Under the pieces are notes generated by a model. It saw only the letters and a list, made by a program, of their open reading frames with translations, was not told where the DNA came from and did no database searches. This document shows positions 34,201 to 46,200 of a stretch of DNA of 64,000 bases, one piece after another; within the stretch, counting starts at the first letter, position 1, and each line of letters begins with the position of its first letter. The stretch covers positions 5,763,297 to 5,827,296 of the forward strand of contig NC_063180.1 of NCBI RefSeq assembly GCF_023159225.1, in the 5' to 3' direction. The stretch comes from Perognathus longimembris pacificus (Eukaryota > Chordata > Mammalia > Rodentia > Heteromyidae). A program made the translations under genes and the position numbers.

Positions 34201-35694
34201 TTAAAGGACCATGAATGTCACCTCTATAAGAAGCCCTATCCTGCCTAGTGAGTAAACCAAAGCACGGAGAGTAGAAGAAACTCACTCCAGCTCCCAGCCT
34301 GAGAGCTGTGATTGATTCAGGGACTCATGTGGTACAGCCATGCCTGATGCCCAGTATACAGTAAGAGCTCAACAAATGCTGGCTATTCGTAGTATTATTG
34401 CAACTCTAGCAGCTAAATCCCCCTCTAGGCCTGGCTCCCACCCAGGCTGACCTCTCCAAGGCCCAATATGGGACCATTCTATCTTCCTGGGGCTGAACAA
34501 TCAGAACACCTCCCAATTTAGCAACATCTGCAAATTTAATTAACAAGCTGTTTATTTTCCTGGCTGAGCGATTAATAAAGGTGTCAGGCAGAACAAGGCC
34601 CTACACAGCTCCCTGCAGTGCCCTGAAAATGTCCCCTCCTTCTGCTCCAGGGGACTGGCCATTTATCAGAGGGATGGAAGGGGTGGGCTCATGGGGACCA
34701 GAGGAGGGGGGGAGGGGAGAGAGGAGTCATTAGCTGGGGTTCTCTGCCTTCTGGGACTGAGGAATCAAAGGACACTACTGCCTGTGTTCTCAATGCTGGC
34801 TTCTTACACAGTCCCCACAAGCATGGCCAAGCCATGATCTCCCACGACTCAAGGGTTCTGTTTGCTTTGGAAGCTGCTGAGGTGATGGGACAGGTCCTGG
34901 GCTGTCACAGTTAGCATCATTCATGGGCAAGATTGCTTTTGGCCATTTTGTTCCTGATGCTTAAGGAATGGTCTGGAGATGCTCATCCAGTCCCATGCAT
35001 ACATTTTACAGGCAAGGAAATGGAGGCACAAGGAAGTGAGCTGTGACGGGCCTATGGTTAGAAGGTAACATTGCCTTAATTAGAAGACAACCAGGATGCA
35101 ATGTCACTAGGTTCTGTCCGAATGTATGAGCCCTACATTCTCACCCCAAACCCAGCCTGAATATAAACATCCAGGAAGAGACATCAGATACAGGTGTTTG
35201 TTTTTCATGATGGATTTCAGGGAGAAAGACGCAAGGAATGGAAAGATGAACTTGAAAGCCAATGGTGTGGATCATACGAGCAACCTTGGACTGGATGAAC
35301 TTAAATTCTGGGCTGCTCAAAGGACTCCCATGTGTCCTAATTGAAGGAGAAAGCTCAAAGCACCCCCTATTGCCATGCTAATGGGAGACTCTTACCACTC
35401 TCTCCTCAAATCCCAGCAACTTCTCTTCCAAACTCTTAGGCTATGATGTTGCTTATCATACCCAGAAAAGATCAGTCAGAGAAAATCAATCAGCCACCAC
35501 AAATAAATCAGCCAGTATGGCCACACATTTACTTCTCCTGCTGCTAGTATCTGAAAGGGACCACCATGGTCCCAGCCAAGCCTTTCCTCTGAGCCCACTA
35601 TGTGATCATCTATACCCTCTGTCACCATTGCCACCACAATGCCTATTCTTGCTCATCTTTCCACCTTGAGAAGTTCTTTGTGCTCAGCCCTAAT
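34201..35694. other. Unique sequence with a candidate conserved element
   Basis: 34490-34610 is a dense cluster of homeodomain-like ATTA/TTAAT cores (AAATTTAATTAACAAG, CGATTAATAAAG) with forkhead-like GTTTATTTTC inside otherwise GC-moderate DNA. There are no frames with domains. It is a candidate enhancer, by composition only. Confidence 0.4.
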
Positions 35695-36145
35695 ACCAGT
35701 TTTTTCATCTTTGGAGGTGCTGGGGATGAACTCAGGGTCTCACACTTGCTAGGAAAGTGCTTTACCTCTTGATTTTTACCTCCAGTCCTTTTGCTTTGTT
35801 TGTTTTCCAATAGGGTCTTGTCCTAACTTATTTTATTTAAATTTTTTTTCTGGTTGCAGATCTTGAACTCAGAAACTGGGTGCTTTTTTTCAAGGCTAGC
35901 ACTTTCTACTTGAGCGACAGCTCCATTTTTGGCTTTTTAAAAAGTTATTGGAGCTAAGAGTCTCACAGACTTTCCTGTCAGGGCTGGTTTTGAACTTCAA
36001 TCCTCAAATCCCAACATCCAGAGTAACTAGGACCAGTGGCACCTGTTGTGCTAACTTTTCCAGGTTTAATACTGTGATCCTCTTGTTCTGCCTTCTGAGT
36101 AGCCGGGATTATAGGCATGGACAACCATGCCTCTGAATACCACTT
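35695..36145 (-). repeat. SINE fragments: monomeric ID and composite SINE
   Basis: 35700-35795 is an antisense monomeric ID ('gtgctggggatgaactcagg'). 35838-36050 is an antisense composite SINE. 36051-36130 is another B1-like end. Confidence 0.7.
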
Positions 36146-36516
36146 GCTTTCTCTTCTTTGGTGAGTTCGTAGTCCATTCCTCTTTCTGTATCCATGAGCC
36201 GATGGATCCCAAGTTCATGTTTGCATGACATCTTTCCTGGCCTCCCCCAGAACTTCCTGTTGGTAAATAGAGACTTGTATGTGATGTCTCCTTTTGGGTG
36301 TTTATATAAACACCTAACTTCAGTTGAAATCTGGCCAGCAGACTCTTTTCAACCTGCTGTCACCTGTCCCTGACTGCTGTAACTACCAGTTTCACGTGGC
36401 TTTGGTGAACTTCATGTGGGGCATGGGATATTGAGGGGAAAGGCCCAGGACCCACACCCGTGCCCCACAGAAGTGCAGAGAAAATAAAAAGGATGGAATG
36501 TGCCTGCCTGGTGGGG
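36146..36516. other. Unique sequence, no gene recognised
   Basis: No feature I can support up to the ERV-C boundary. Confidence 0.4.
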
Positions 36517-36522
36517 TGGGAG

Positions 36523-36906
36523 TGTGGAGCACACCTGCCCAGATGCCTTGCATCATTATGAGGAGGTTCTGAGGACCCTGACGTAGATATGAGCCTCCCC
36601 TTAGGGAGGTCTCGTGACATCACCCTTGATGGACAGCTCAGGCATCAAATCACAGCTTCTACGTAGGTGCACATATCCCTCCCCTTCCGCCATCCTCCAA
36701 CCTCTGTAAAAGAACAGATCTTTTTCCTGGTAAAATGAGTTTGGCTCTGACTGGCTTCCTGGCTGCCTGTTTGTTCTCTGTGGAGAAGAGGGCTTGGTGG
36801 TGGTCTGTCAGCCCCCATATCCTCTTCCTGGACCTGCCCGCGTTGGGTATGCTTTCCCATCTCTCCTGCAGGACAGGAGAGCACCGGAGGCTAAAAATTT
36901 CCGAAT
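36523..36906 (+). repeat. ERV-C 5' LTR
   Basis: 384 bp starting TGTGGAGCACAC. It shares long blocks with 40415-40800, such as 'tagatatgagcctcccctta' and 'aagaacagatctttttcctg'. Confidence 0.88.
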
Positions 36907-36909
36907 TTC

Positions 36910-36927
36910 TGGCGCCTAACATGGGGC
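36910..36927 (+). other. ERV-C primer-binding site, tRNA-Lys type
   Basis: TGGCGCCTAACATGGGGC matches the site used with tRNA-Lys1,2 (as in type D and IAP-like viruses) at 16 of 18 positions. Confidence 0.85.
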
Positions 36928-37009
36928 ACAAAGTACAACGAGGTAAAACTTTTCGGCAGGCCAGGCCAATTGGAGTCGGGGCGGGGGGCCCGAAAAGATG
37001 GGTATGCTC

Positions 37010-37581
37010 AAACCCAGCATGATGACCAAGTGCTCAAAGCACTGACCTTCATGCTACAAAACGTAGGTTTGGGGGTCTCACACTCCCAGACCAGGAGGGT
37101 CTCAAAAGCCTTGAAACATGCTGTGATCTAGCTGGCGACTGCTGGCCTTTTCAGCCTGGCTCCTTGACTCTCCCACTGCCCTGGAGGGGAGGGAGGGGCC
37201 TGGGCCAAGTTCCCCAGGTCCCAAGCCAAGCGCCCCTGCCCTGGAACGCATGGCGGATGGGCAAGATGGAGGGTGGCCTCCGCCGTGCCCCGCCCCCACT
37301 GGAGGCTCCCCAGTGCAGGCCTGAGAAGGCCACGCCCCGCCGCCACCGTCACCACTGCCACCGCTCCCGTTCCCACTCCCATCCCTGCTCCCGCTGTCGC
37401 TGCTGCCACCGCTGCCACCACGCTGCCACTGCGAGTGGTGGTGGTGGTGGGGGGGGCTTGCCCTGGAGACAGTAAAGGCCCTGCTTCAGAGGCCTGGGAA
37501 GCATTTGCTGGAAAAAATGTCTTGAATGGGGGGGAGACAGCCCCCTGGCTGCCCAGGAGAAAAAAGGGATTATTTACTTAA
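37010..37581 (+). pseudogene. gag: ERV-C gag N-terminal remnant, tentative
   Basis: One frame reads DQVLKALTFMLQ followed by VSHSQ, which resembles the start of a betaretroviral matrix domain. A similar NQVLK stretch follows the start codon of the fragment at 56525. Stops interrupt it at about 37128. Downstream (37273-37581) is an open Ala/Pro/Thr-rich frame over a GC-rich trinucleotide-like tract. No capsid or nucleocapsid motif is present. The assignment rests on a short match and position after the primer site. Confidence 0.4.
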
Positions 37582-37799
37582 CATCTGTTGTTGGCTAATC
37601 TGTGTGTTTTGTTTTTTTTTTAAAGGCTTTGGTTCTTTATGATGTTTGCTAAATTTGGAAGTTCGGTTAACAATAGGGTTTTAACTTGTGCCTCCCTCCC
37701 TTGCCCCAGGTGATGGGAGCGCCAAATTCCTGGAGGCTGGGCAGGGCTGGGAGACTCCAGCCCTGAACTGAAACTGTGACTTTGATTGCTTAAACCTTG

Positions 37800-39810
37800 T
37801 TTGCTGAAAAAGTTTTTTTGTTTTCTAACTGACCACGTGGTTCTAAAATATGGGCAAAATAATCTCATTTTGCCACTGGAATTCCAGAAAACTTACATGG
37901 CTATTTCAGAGATTTTTCTAAGCGCGCCCAAAAACCTTGTGTACAACCATTTATCTATGTCTGTCTGTCTGTCCATTTGTCTGTGGATAAAAGCATATAA
38001 AAATCTAACATCATGGTTTAAAAATTACTGCCTTTTAACTACTACATTAACTTGTTTAAGTTTTGTGTTGAACCTTCCCTTACAGCCCATAGGTGGAGTT
38101 ACAGCAAGGAAAAACCCCAGGTTTTTAAGCCCAAACTGATTGTTTGGGTGCAAATGAACATGTCTAAGAAAAATTCCAAAAAGTTCTAATATACAGCAAT
38201 GAGTGATTTGACTGGAATTTCTGAAACTGCCCCTTGAGAGATACTAAGAATTGGAAAAAGTTTTTTTTATGGTTAAAAAGTTTATTTATCTGATGTGATT
38301 TGATTCCTATGCTATTTTTGCAATTTAGATATATTAAAAAAGCAAAGATGCTGAGACTGGATTTCTTGTGTTTGTAATTCTGGTGAACATTGTTAAAAGT
38401 ACTTTGTTACAATTGTTTTGGATATCAGTCTAATGATTCAGGTACTAAATTCTATGTGTATACTGTGATGTAATAAGTAAGACTCCTAACTATCTTAAGT
38501 TACATATAATCAGGCAAATATTTTAAAGTATGTATAATAAACTATTGGGGATAAAAGTAAATTCTCATTAACTCTGCATGAAAAAAGGGGGGGCAAAGCA
38601 AGCTAATGTTTCTCACCAATTTATTGGAAAGCTGAATGGATAAGTGTTTCTAATTTTGTAATTGTAATTCTTGCATTAAGAAAAAATTGTCATTTGAGTT
38701 CAAAGGTCGTGCAGTAGCCGGGACTGAAGAAAAAAAAATGGTTCTTTTAAAACAGGCAGCCAGGAAGCTAGATGCCCCCTGGGTTTCAGAGTTTATTCGG
38801 ATGCAAATAAGGCTGAGGCAAAGATGTAAAAGCCTCTACCTTTAAAGGCTTAAAATACATTTCTAGATAAAGGATTTGAGCAGCCAGAGTACTCAGAGCA
38901 ACCAACCAGGAAATACTGGGGGATTTCAAATGTCTTTAAACAGTCTGTGTAGAATCTTGCAGGAGGTGTGACAGCCTGTCCAGAGGACTCTCTGAGATGC
39001 TACTACAGCCTTACTCAGATGCAACCCATCTCTCCTGCTGGCCTGCTAATTTTGGATGGAAGACACAGCCACTTCAGATCCACTGAAGTTGAGACTTTCA
39101 CATTATCCTGACCCTTCTCCCTCTCGATTGTTATTTATTTGTGTTCTCTTCCACTTTCCAGTAAGGTTAAATGATGATTTGATTTGATGGCAAAGGGATC
39201 TCATTCAGTCTGCTGTTCTCTAAGTGTTGTGACAGAACTCTGAAAAGTAATTGTTGGTCAATTCTCAACAAGTTACAGGTGAGCTCTGTTCCTATTGTTC
39301 TCCTTGTTGCTTTAATTGGATACAAAAAGGGCTCTTATGGCTAGAACTCCTCGGATTGCAGTTTGAAGCCAGCCCGGGCAGAAAATCCCTCTAAAATTTC
39401 ATCTCCCAACTAACCAGCAAAGAGCCAGACTGGAAGCTTGGCTCAAGAGAACTAACCAAATGATGAAAGTGACACCGTGGCTCAAGTGGTAGATCACTAG
39501 CCTGGAGCAGTGCTCAGGGACAGTGCCCAGGCCCTGAGTTCAAACCCCGTGAATGCTGATAGGAAGTATGCCATCCCAGCAACAAGCACCTAGATCCCTG
39601 GGACTCAGCCAGTCCAGGGAACAAGGATCATGGAGAGGAGTAAGAGGAGAATGATGTCACATCCTAAATGGAATCACTTTGTCTTGCCCTTTCAAAATTA
39701 ATTAGAGCTGGGAGATCAAGAGGAATAGTTGTTTACCCACCTAGTGCCCATACCTGTCCATTTTCCATCTGGACAAAAAACTTGCATTCTTGCCTTTGTT
39801 ACTTGCTATT
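37800..39810 (+). other. Shared non-retroviral cassette (ERV-C copy)
   Basis: Strong similarity in the same order to ERV-B 50938-52430. Examples are 'ttggaaagctgaatggataa', 'ttgtcatttgagttcaaagg' and 'gggactgaagaaaaaaa', then an internal SINE-like part (39325-39550) and 'ccctttcaaaattaat' (ERV-B 'cctttcaaaagttaat'). Roughly 75-80% identical by eye. No coding frame. Confidence 0.85.
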
Positions 39811-40396
39811 TGTATATATATCTATATAGCCTCTGACTGGTTACTCCCAACTAGTCCACTATTCCTAAACACTTCCTTCCTGCGCCCAGTCCAGTTATTC
39901 CTCCTTCCTTGTAATAGGCCACAAGTGGGTTTATGTTCCAAATGGAACTTTTCTGGTTCATGCCAAGGGTGTGTTCTCCCATGTTGTTCATGTTAACTGG
40001 TCCTGTGAACTTGTCAGCCTTTTGCCTGACCTTTTCAAAAGTCTCTTAACAGGATAACATCCCTTACTGAGGTTGCCACCTGGGAACTTGCAATTCAAGG
40101 CCATCCTCTTACTAAATTGCTCTGCCCAGCGCAGATCTGGACCCTGAAGACCCCAGGCCCAGGGACTCCTTGATGTGCCCAAGCTGCAGGAGGTAGCCAG
40201 AGGAGACCATGACACCCTCTGGCCCTGATAACCCTTCTCGTGGAAATGATGATGACTTTCACCAACCAAACTGGATAATACTAGGCCATATGACAAATCA
40301 GGGGCCCCTGACTACTTCGCCCCCTTTCACCAGGAAGTAGTTCCAGAAGAGACAACCTCTGCCCATACTCCCAGCCTGGTGCCCTCCTCTATTAAT
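39811..40396 (+). other. ERV-C 3' internal part, unassigned
   Basis: It sits where pol 3' end/env would be. Frames are broken and I recognise no motif. Confidence 0.5.
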
Positions 40397-40414
40397 AAAA
40401 AAAAAAGGGGGAGA

Positions 40415-40800
40415 TGTGGGGCACATGCGCCCAGATGCCTTGCATCATTACGAGGCGGTTCTGAGGGCCTTGACGTAGATATGAGCCTCCCCTTAGGGAG
40501 GTCCCTTGACGACGTCACCCCTGATAGACAGCTCAGGCATCAAATCACAGTCCCTACGTAGGTGCACGTATCCCTCCCCTTCCGCCACCCTCCAATCTGT
40601 GTAAAAGAACAGATCTTTTTCCTGATTAAACGAGTTTGGCTCGACCTGCTCCCAGACTGCCTGTTTGTCCTCTGTGGAGAAGAGGGCTGGGTGGTGGTCT
40701 GTCAGCCCCCATATCCTCTTCCTGGACCCACCCACATGGGGTACACTTTCCCGTCTCTCCTGCAGGACAGGAGAGCGCGGGAGGCTAAAAATTCCCGACT
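40415..40800 (+). repeat. ERV-C 3' LTR
   Basis: 386 bp starting TGTGGGGCACATG, preceded by an A10GGGGGAGA polypurine tract. It contains a CRE-like GACGTCAC. Confidence 0.87.
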
Positions 40801-40806
40801 TGGGGG

Positions 40807-41792
40807 CAGCTGGATCCCTAAGCCTGTGGTTCTGAGATGAAGGTCTTGACGTTCCTCAGGAGATCTGATGGGAGCACCAGTCAGCTGTGGGTACAAACTG
40901 TAGGTCAGTTTGGACTTCCCTGCTCTCTGCACAAGTCCTGTTGAAAGCTTTTGCTGTCAGGGAACCCAAGCAAGGACACAGCAGAGCCACTCAAACATGC
41001 CTTGGGAAAGCCCTATTGTCCAACTGGTGATGAGCCACCAGCCTGCAGCTGATGAGCACAAGTCCTACTGTTTGATGTGATATCTCAGCATGGCCAGCTC
41101 CTGTCTACACACTTTGCTCCAGTGCTCCCTGCTATCAGACTCAGCTCCTACAGGGAGGATCAAATTCTAGAACCAGTGTCTCTTTCCCACCTGCTTCCTC
41201 CCCCTCCTCCTACCCCCACTTCCTTTCAGCATCTGCTTCCCAGACAATCAAGCTGGAAACATGGCTTGACAGGGCATTGAAGGAGAGTGAGCATGCTAGG
41301 CATGTGGGTCAGGCTGGAGAAAGAATTCAGATTGGGGTGGGGGAGTTAGCCGAAGGCAATATTTGAATCGTTCCTGCCCTAATATTCTGATGGTGCACCT
41401 GCTTGGCTGTGCCCCGGGAAGACGGAAGGTTAGCCAGGTGTCATTTGGGATGTAGAAGAGACATGAAGGAGGAGGAAGGCATGGAGGGATGCTGGGGGCG
41501 GGCTGGAGGCTCTGTATACACCTGTTTATATATACAGACTGTCTCTAACCTGCCAGAGGGTGGAGGAGACTCATGCTGTCACAGTAGACACCGTGATCAC
41601 TGTGATGGAATTTGCCTGGACCACAGGGTGTGCTGGATCCTATTCTTTTCAATGTGAGTCATAAATGAGGGGACCCCTGGGCAAGACACTTTCTTCTAGG
41701 TACCTGTCTTAGGTTTTGTAATGCCTTCCACTGGTATTGTTGTGGCTGGGGCTGGGTAGAGGGAGCTCGTAGTCTCTCAAGAGTCAACCCAA
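40807..41792. other. Unique sequence, no gene recognised
   Basis: No feature I can support. Confidence 0.4.
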
Positions 41793-41975
41793 GGGGCTGG
41801 GAATGTAGCTTAGGGGTAGAGTGCTTGCCTAACATGCATGAAGCCCTGGGTTCGAGTCCTCAGTACAACATACACAGAAAAGGCAGGACGTGGTGCTGTG
41901 GCTAAAGTGGTAGAGTGTGAGCCTTGAGCAGAAGAAGCTCAGGGACAGTGCTCAGGCCCTGAGTTCAAGGCCAGG
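41793..41975 (+). repeat. Long ID-derived SINE
   Basis: The head 'ggggctgggaatgtagctta' and the B-box-like 'gggttcgagtcc' are intact-looking tRNA-derived promoter parts. The A-tail is replaced by the GA repeat that follows. Confidence 0.85.
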
Positions 41976-41996
41976 ACTGGAGAGAGAGGGGGGGGA

Positions 41997-42041
<45 letters not shown>
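41976..42041 (+). repeat. (GA)n microsatellite
   Basis: Directly at the SINE 3' end. Confidence 0.95.
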
Positions 42042-42044
<3 letters not shown>

Positions 42045-42403
42045 ACCCAACTCCAGTTCGTTCAGCAAATGCTAATGTTGTGTTCATACATGGACCACAG
42101 TAGGAAGAAAACAGCTTTTATCAGGGTGCTATGCGAACGTGCTAATGCAATCATGGTATATACCCGGGAAGATTCGAATGGCACAACTCCTTCAAACAAC
42201 TTTCAGTCTAACAAAATGAATACAAGGAAGCTGGAACATGTGCTGTCTGATGGAGGATAAGGTCAAGGGAGCCAGGGGTAGACAAGTGGAGAGAGGAAGG
42301 TTGGAAGAATGCAGTCATGTATTCAATGTGCATATGTGGGAATGGAACTAGGAAAATGGAAGGGATGTGTAGGGCTGGTAGAGGTGGGGAGAATAACAAA
42401 AGG
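42042..42403 (+). repeat. Old dispersed repeat, partner of 7.95-8.4 kb
   Basis: The reverse complement of 42130-42403 resembles 7955-8111 plus 8250-8400. Probably an old L1 3'UTR. Solo LTR 2 landed at its right end. Confidence 0.5.
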
Positions 42404-42409
42404 GGTGAC

Positions 42410-42944
42410 TGTCGGGGCTCTCGGCCCAGCGCGCTTCTCCTTACCCATGGGAGAGACGTGAGGGCGTGCCCCTGTGGGGTAGAAACCGAGAAAATGCACA
42501 AGCTGTGAAAAACACCAACTCCAGCCCCCTTAAGTTCAAATCAGGACTCAGAACAACACAGGCACTTTCGGGGAGTTGTCGCGCGAACATCCGGTTTATT
42601 AAGAGAAAAACAGTCACATTTATAGCAGTATTGGCGGCAGGAAGAGGAGGGATTTGGAGTGGCTAGCTAGACATGGCCATAGGCTGATTTTAGGCTGTCC
42701 GTCAAGAGTGACATCATAGAACTTCCTCTATGGGCGGTTGTCACGTCCCATAGGACCGCCCCTGGGTTCCTCAACCGCTGGCATCTGAGGGGGGGGGGGC
42801 GGGGGGCGGGGCGCGGAGGGCGAGCCAGCCTTCCCGGTTCCCGACCCGGAGAGGGTAGGTGTAGCTAACAGCCAGTGGTCCCAGGGCTGGAGAAGAGGCG
42901 AACCTATTAGGACCACCTCCTAAAGCCGCAGCCAGTGCCCCACA
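42410..42944 (-). repeat. Solo LTR 2, ERVK-type, perfect 6-bp TSD
   Basis: 535 bp with TG...CA ends. GGTGAC is repeated exactly at 42404-42409 and 42945-42950. On the minus strand CTATAAAT and AATAAA are in promoter order. A G-rich run (42789-42813) could form a quadruplex. Blocks such as 'acttcctctatgggcgg' are shared with solo LTR 1, so they are one family. Confidence 0.88.
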
Positions 42945-42950
42945 GGTGAC

Positions 42951-45835
42951 ACTGATCAAGATGCACTGCATTCATAAACTGACATGTCCACTTAAAGCCC
43001 CTTAAAAAAAAGGTTAAAAGAAAGAAAATAGCTGCTATCCTAAGACCCATTGTTGGGGTGGTGACAAAAGAGCACGACAGGTATCCCAGGTAAATCCATG
43101 GGAGCATAAAGGAGCCACCAGAGAGCTTTTAAGGGGGAGTAGGTAGGAGCAACTGGGGGAGGGCTGGGGGTGGTCCATAGCCTAGGGGCTCTAACCAGGG
43201 TTGCCAGGATGGCATATACCAGGTATAAGGTTGTGACAGGTGGTGGGCACAGAGCTGGAAGGGGTAGGGCTGGGTTTAGACTTGGGAGAAGGCAGGAGGG
43301 GTGACAGATCCCAGGAAAAGTTGAAACTGAGAAGGATCTGGTTGTGCTCAGGAAGCTCCAATTGGCACCGAAGGGAACAGACGGGTTTCGCTGGCGGGAA
43401 GGTGGGCAGGGAGCCTTGCTGGGCAGTCCAGGACTGGGTAGGGGGAGAAGCAAAGGAGAGGAGCTGACTGGAGGGCAGAGAGTGTCTGGAGAGCTAGGTG
43501 GGCTGGCATTAGGATAGCTTTCCTGGGTTTGGGTTTCTCCAAACACTGGAGTTGGGGAGACTTTTCCTTTTGGCCCCTTGGTCCTCGTAAAGGATGATGG
43601 GTAAAAACAAGACATAGCATCGCTCAGCTTGAGAACTAACCACTATCTTTCTGGGTTAGCAGCCGATGGCTGGGAAAAATATGATTTAGCCTCATGCACA
43701 GGCAGTGGGGAAAGGAAGGGACCAGAAGCTCTTTTCACCAGCTCATTTGCATTTCAAACAGCCCGTTTGTTTTATCTTCTAATTAGCATACTCACCCTCT
43801 ACTGAAAATGAGTCCATTAAAGGAAGCTCTGCTCCAGGCCAGGCTCCTCCTTTAAGTATTTTTAAAGTGCATGATTAATATACTCGCCCAGTGCTGCCTG
43901 GGCTGTGCGGAAGGGTCAGAGGGCAGGTAAATGAGGGAAAATGGCTGCACTCTCTTCGACTGGCTGATTTATCACAGTCTTTCTTCTATAAATCACGGCA
44001 GATGGCAGGAGCTGGCTGTGGGCCCTGTGGAGAGAGGGGTGTGCAGGAGAGAGGGGTGTCCCCTGGCCTCCGTCAGTACCACAGCCCTCAGGCCCCATTC
44101 CCTGAGCATTTGCATTCCCAAGTTCAAGACAGTCATGGGAAATCTCATCTTCCTCTTCGCAGTTTCAGGCCTCCCTCATATCAATTTTGGGGTAGGCATC
44201 TGGCAAGTGCAATATTTGCATACATTTGTCTTGAATTTTCCCCAAACCCAGTTTCCAGATTGAAATGTGAGCCTTCCAAAGGTGGGGACAGCCAGACCTG
44301 GTCAGTGCCAAAGTGACCTTGGCCACCCTCAAAGCCTGGGCCTTGCCTGACTCCTTCTGGTTCTCTGGAGGAGCATCTTTCAGCCCTGGCACAGAAATGG
44401 TTCCTTGTCTGGCCACCCCCTTGCCAGGCTGCATGTCTCCTCCTTTCCACTCTCCAGCCTTGATGCCCATCCCTGATGGCCACTGCAGGTGCGCTCATCT
44501 GGGGACGAACTCTCCTGCTCAGCCCCTGAGACCTAGAAAGTGCTGTTGGATTGGTCTCCTGGTTGTCCTCTTTCCTACTGGCAGACAGGAGCCCCAGCCT
44601 CAGCCCTTGGAGTAGTCCTGGGGCCTGCACAGGGTCAGGCTCTGGCTGGTGAATGCATTTGGATGGTCAGCTTAGCCAAGCTGAAGCTGCCACTGCCACA
44701 CCCTCTTTCCTGGCAGTTGAGTTAGCCAGCTCTAGGATAATGCCCAGGTGACACACAGTCATGTCCTCCTATTGTAAGGCAGGGAGCCCCTGTAACCCAC
44801 ACAGGTGACCCTGATCGCCAGGGTTTCATGTCCAGGCAGCTGGGCCACAGCACTTCTAGCTCCCAACAGCCCCTCCTTTAGCTCCCCTGACTCCTGGGCC
44901 CTGTGTGGGCTGGACTGGGTGAAGATGGGTGGCTCCTCTTACTGGCCACCTCCTTCTGGAGGGTGTAGGCTCAGAGAAGGGGGGTGGTGATAAACCTGGG
45001 GTCAGCCTCTCAGGAGTCAGCCTGCCAGAGTCCCCGTTACTCCTTCTCCATGCCTGCCCTGCCACCTCCAAGCACCAGACACAAAACTAGTCTCCTTCAG
45101 ACTGGGCTACCAGCTAGTACCTGGCCTAAGGTCATGTCCCTATGAAAGACAGTAGAACAAGTGGAAAAATGGGACTCAGTGTTTCCAACAGCGGGAACAG
45201 CATGTGAAAAGACCCACCCAGGGCCAAGGGAGCATGGTGCACTAGAGGAACTCAGGTGACTGTGAGGCTCCAGAAGGGGTTGAAGTGGCCACAGTCTTGG
45301 TCTCATGGGGAGCCAGGCAGAGCTTCCCCACAGGGGAGGTGCTGGATGGCAGCTACAGACAGATGAGGAGTCATATGCACCAAGTATGTTCCATGATCAG
45401 GGGGCTGATCTCCCCGGGAGAGCCATGCTGGTGGGCTTAGCAACAGAGTAGTCATGGTATGTGGCTGATTCCTCAGTCCTTGTTCCAGGCAAAAGCTGCA
45501 GGAGCCAACTGGCTCTTGAGAATAATGACTGCCACTGTTGTGTAAAAATCCTGTGTGTATCACCTCTCCCCTCCCCCTCCCCCGTCAGTGGACACCTCCT
45601 CCCCCATGGACCTTCTATCCTAACACATTAAATACACTTCACTACTCGGCGGCATGGTGTGGCTTAGATTCAATCTCCAAAGATGGATGGGGCAGGCTGA
45701 GGGGACAGGGGGTGAGGGGACAGGAGCCCCTGGATTTGGTGGACAAGAACAGCATCTTGGAGCAGGAGTTACTGGAATTCTGAACTAAATACCAAGAAGC
45801 AAGTGGCCTGGGAAAATTTCAAAACAGACATGGTT
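42951..45835. other. Unique sequence with candidate enhancer
   Basis: 43736-43905 contains ATTTGCAT (octamer), CTAATTAG and GATTAATAT cores in a compact AT-rich patch, a typical look for a developmental enhancer. A 191-codon minus-strand frame (43615-43040) is proline/leucine-rich without a recognisable domain and ends beside the solo LTR; I treat it as chance. Confidence 0.4.
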
Positions 45836-46045
45836 GGCCACGTGCATGTAATCCTAGATACCCTGGAGGCTGAGATCTAAGGATCACAGTTTCAAGCAAG
45901 TCTGTGAGACTCTTATCTCCAATTACCACCCAAACAACTGAAAATGGAGATGTGACTCAAGTGGTCCAGTACCAGTTTTGAGTGAAAAAGCTAAGGGATG
46001 GTGCTCAGACCCTGAGTTCAATGCCCCAGTTCAAGCACAAAATAA
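45836..46045 (+). repeat. SINE, B1/ID-composite type
   Basis: 'tgtaatcctagataccctgg' head, ID-like right half, A-rich tail. Confidence 0.75.
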
Positions 46046-46109
46046 ATAAATAAAAGGAAAAACAAGTAAAAGAAAAATTTAAAAAATTAAAACGCCAAAA
46101 ATACATAGG

Positions 46110-46200
46110 GTTGGGGTGGTTTGTAACTCAGTGGCAGAGTGTTTGCTAGCATGCATGAGGTCCTGGGTTTGATCCCCCAAACTGCAAAAGCAAAAAAAAA
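46110..46200 (+). repeat. Monomeric ID SINE
   Basis: 'gtttgtaactcagtggcaga' A-box region, 'gggtttgatcc' B-box-like, then A-tail. Confidence 0.75.

Larger units (their letters stand above)
36523..40800 (+). mobile_element. ERV-C: non-autonomous ERVK-type provirus with shared cassette
   Basis: 5' LTR 36523-36906, tRNA-Lys-type primer site 36910-36927, gag-like start and proline/alanine-rich region to about 37580, the non-retroviral cassette (about 37800-39810), an unassigned 3' part, a polypurine tract (40397-40412), and 3' LTR 40415-40800. TGGGAG (36517-36522) and TGGGGG (40801-40806) fit a 6-bp duplication with one change. LTRs differ by roughly 10% by hand count, so it looks older than ERV-A and ERV-B. 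No pol motif is recognisable and it must have moved in trans. The exact LTR 3' end is uncertain because the terminal CA is not preserved. Confidence 0.82.

Noticed and set aside
36735..37022. 95-codon frame over ERV-C 5' LTR and primer site
   Set aside because: It starts inside the LTR and crosses the primer-binding site, which is not a coding arrangement.
41793..41870. tRNA gene
   Set aside because: A and B box-like motifs are present, but the sequence is the head of an ID-derived SINE with no clover-leaf acceptor stem.
43040..43615. 191-codon minus-strand frame, considered as a retroviral gag piece next to solo LTR 2
   Set aside because: Proline/leucine-rich but no matrix, capsid or zinc-knuckle motif, and the exact GGTGAC duplication shows the LTR is solo with host DNA on this side.
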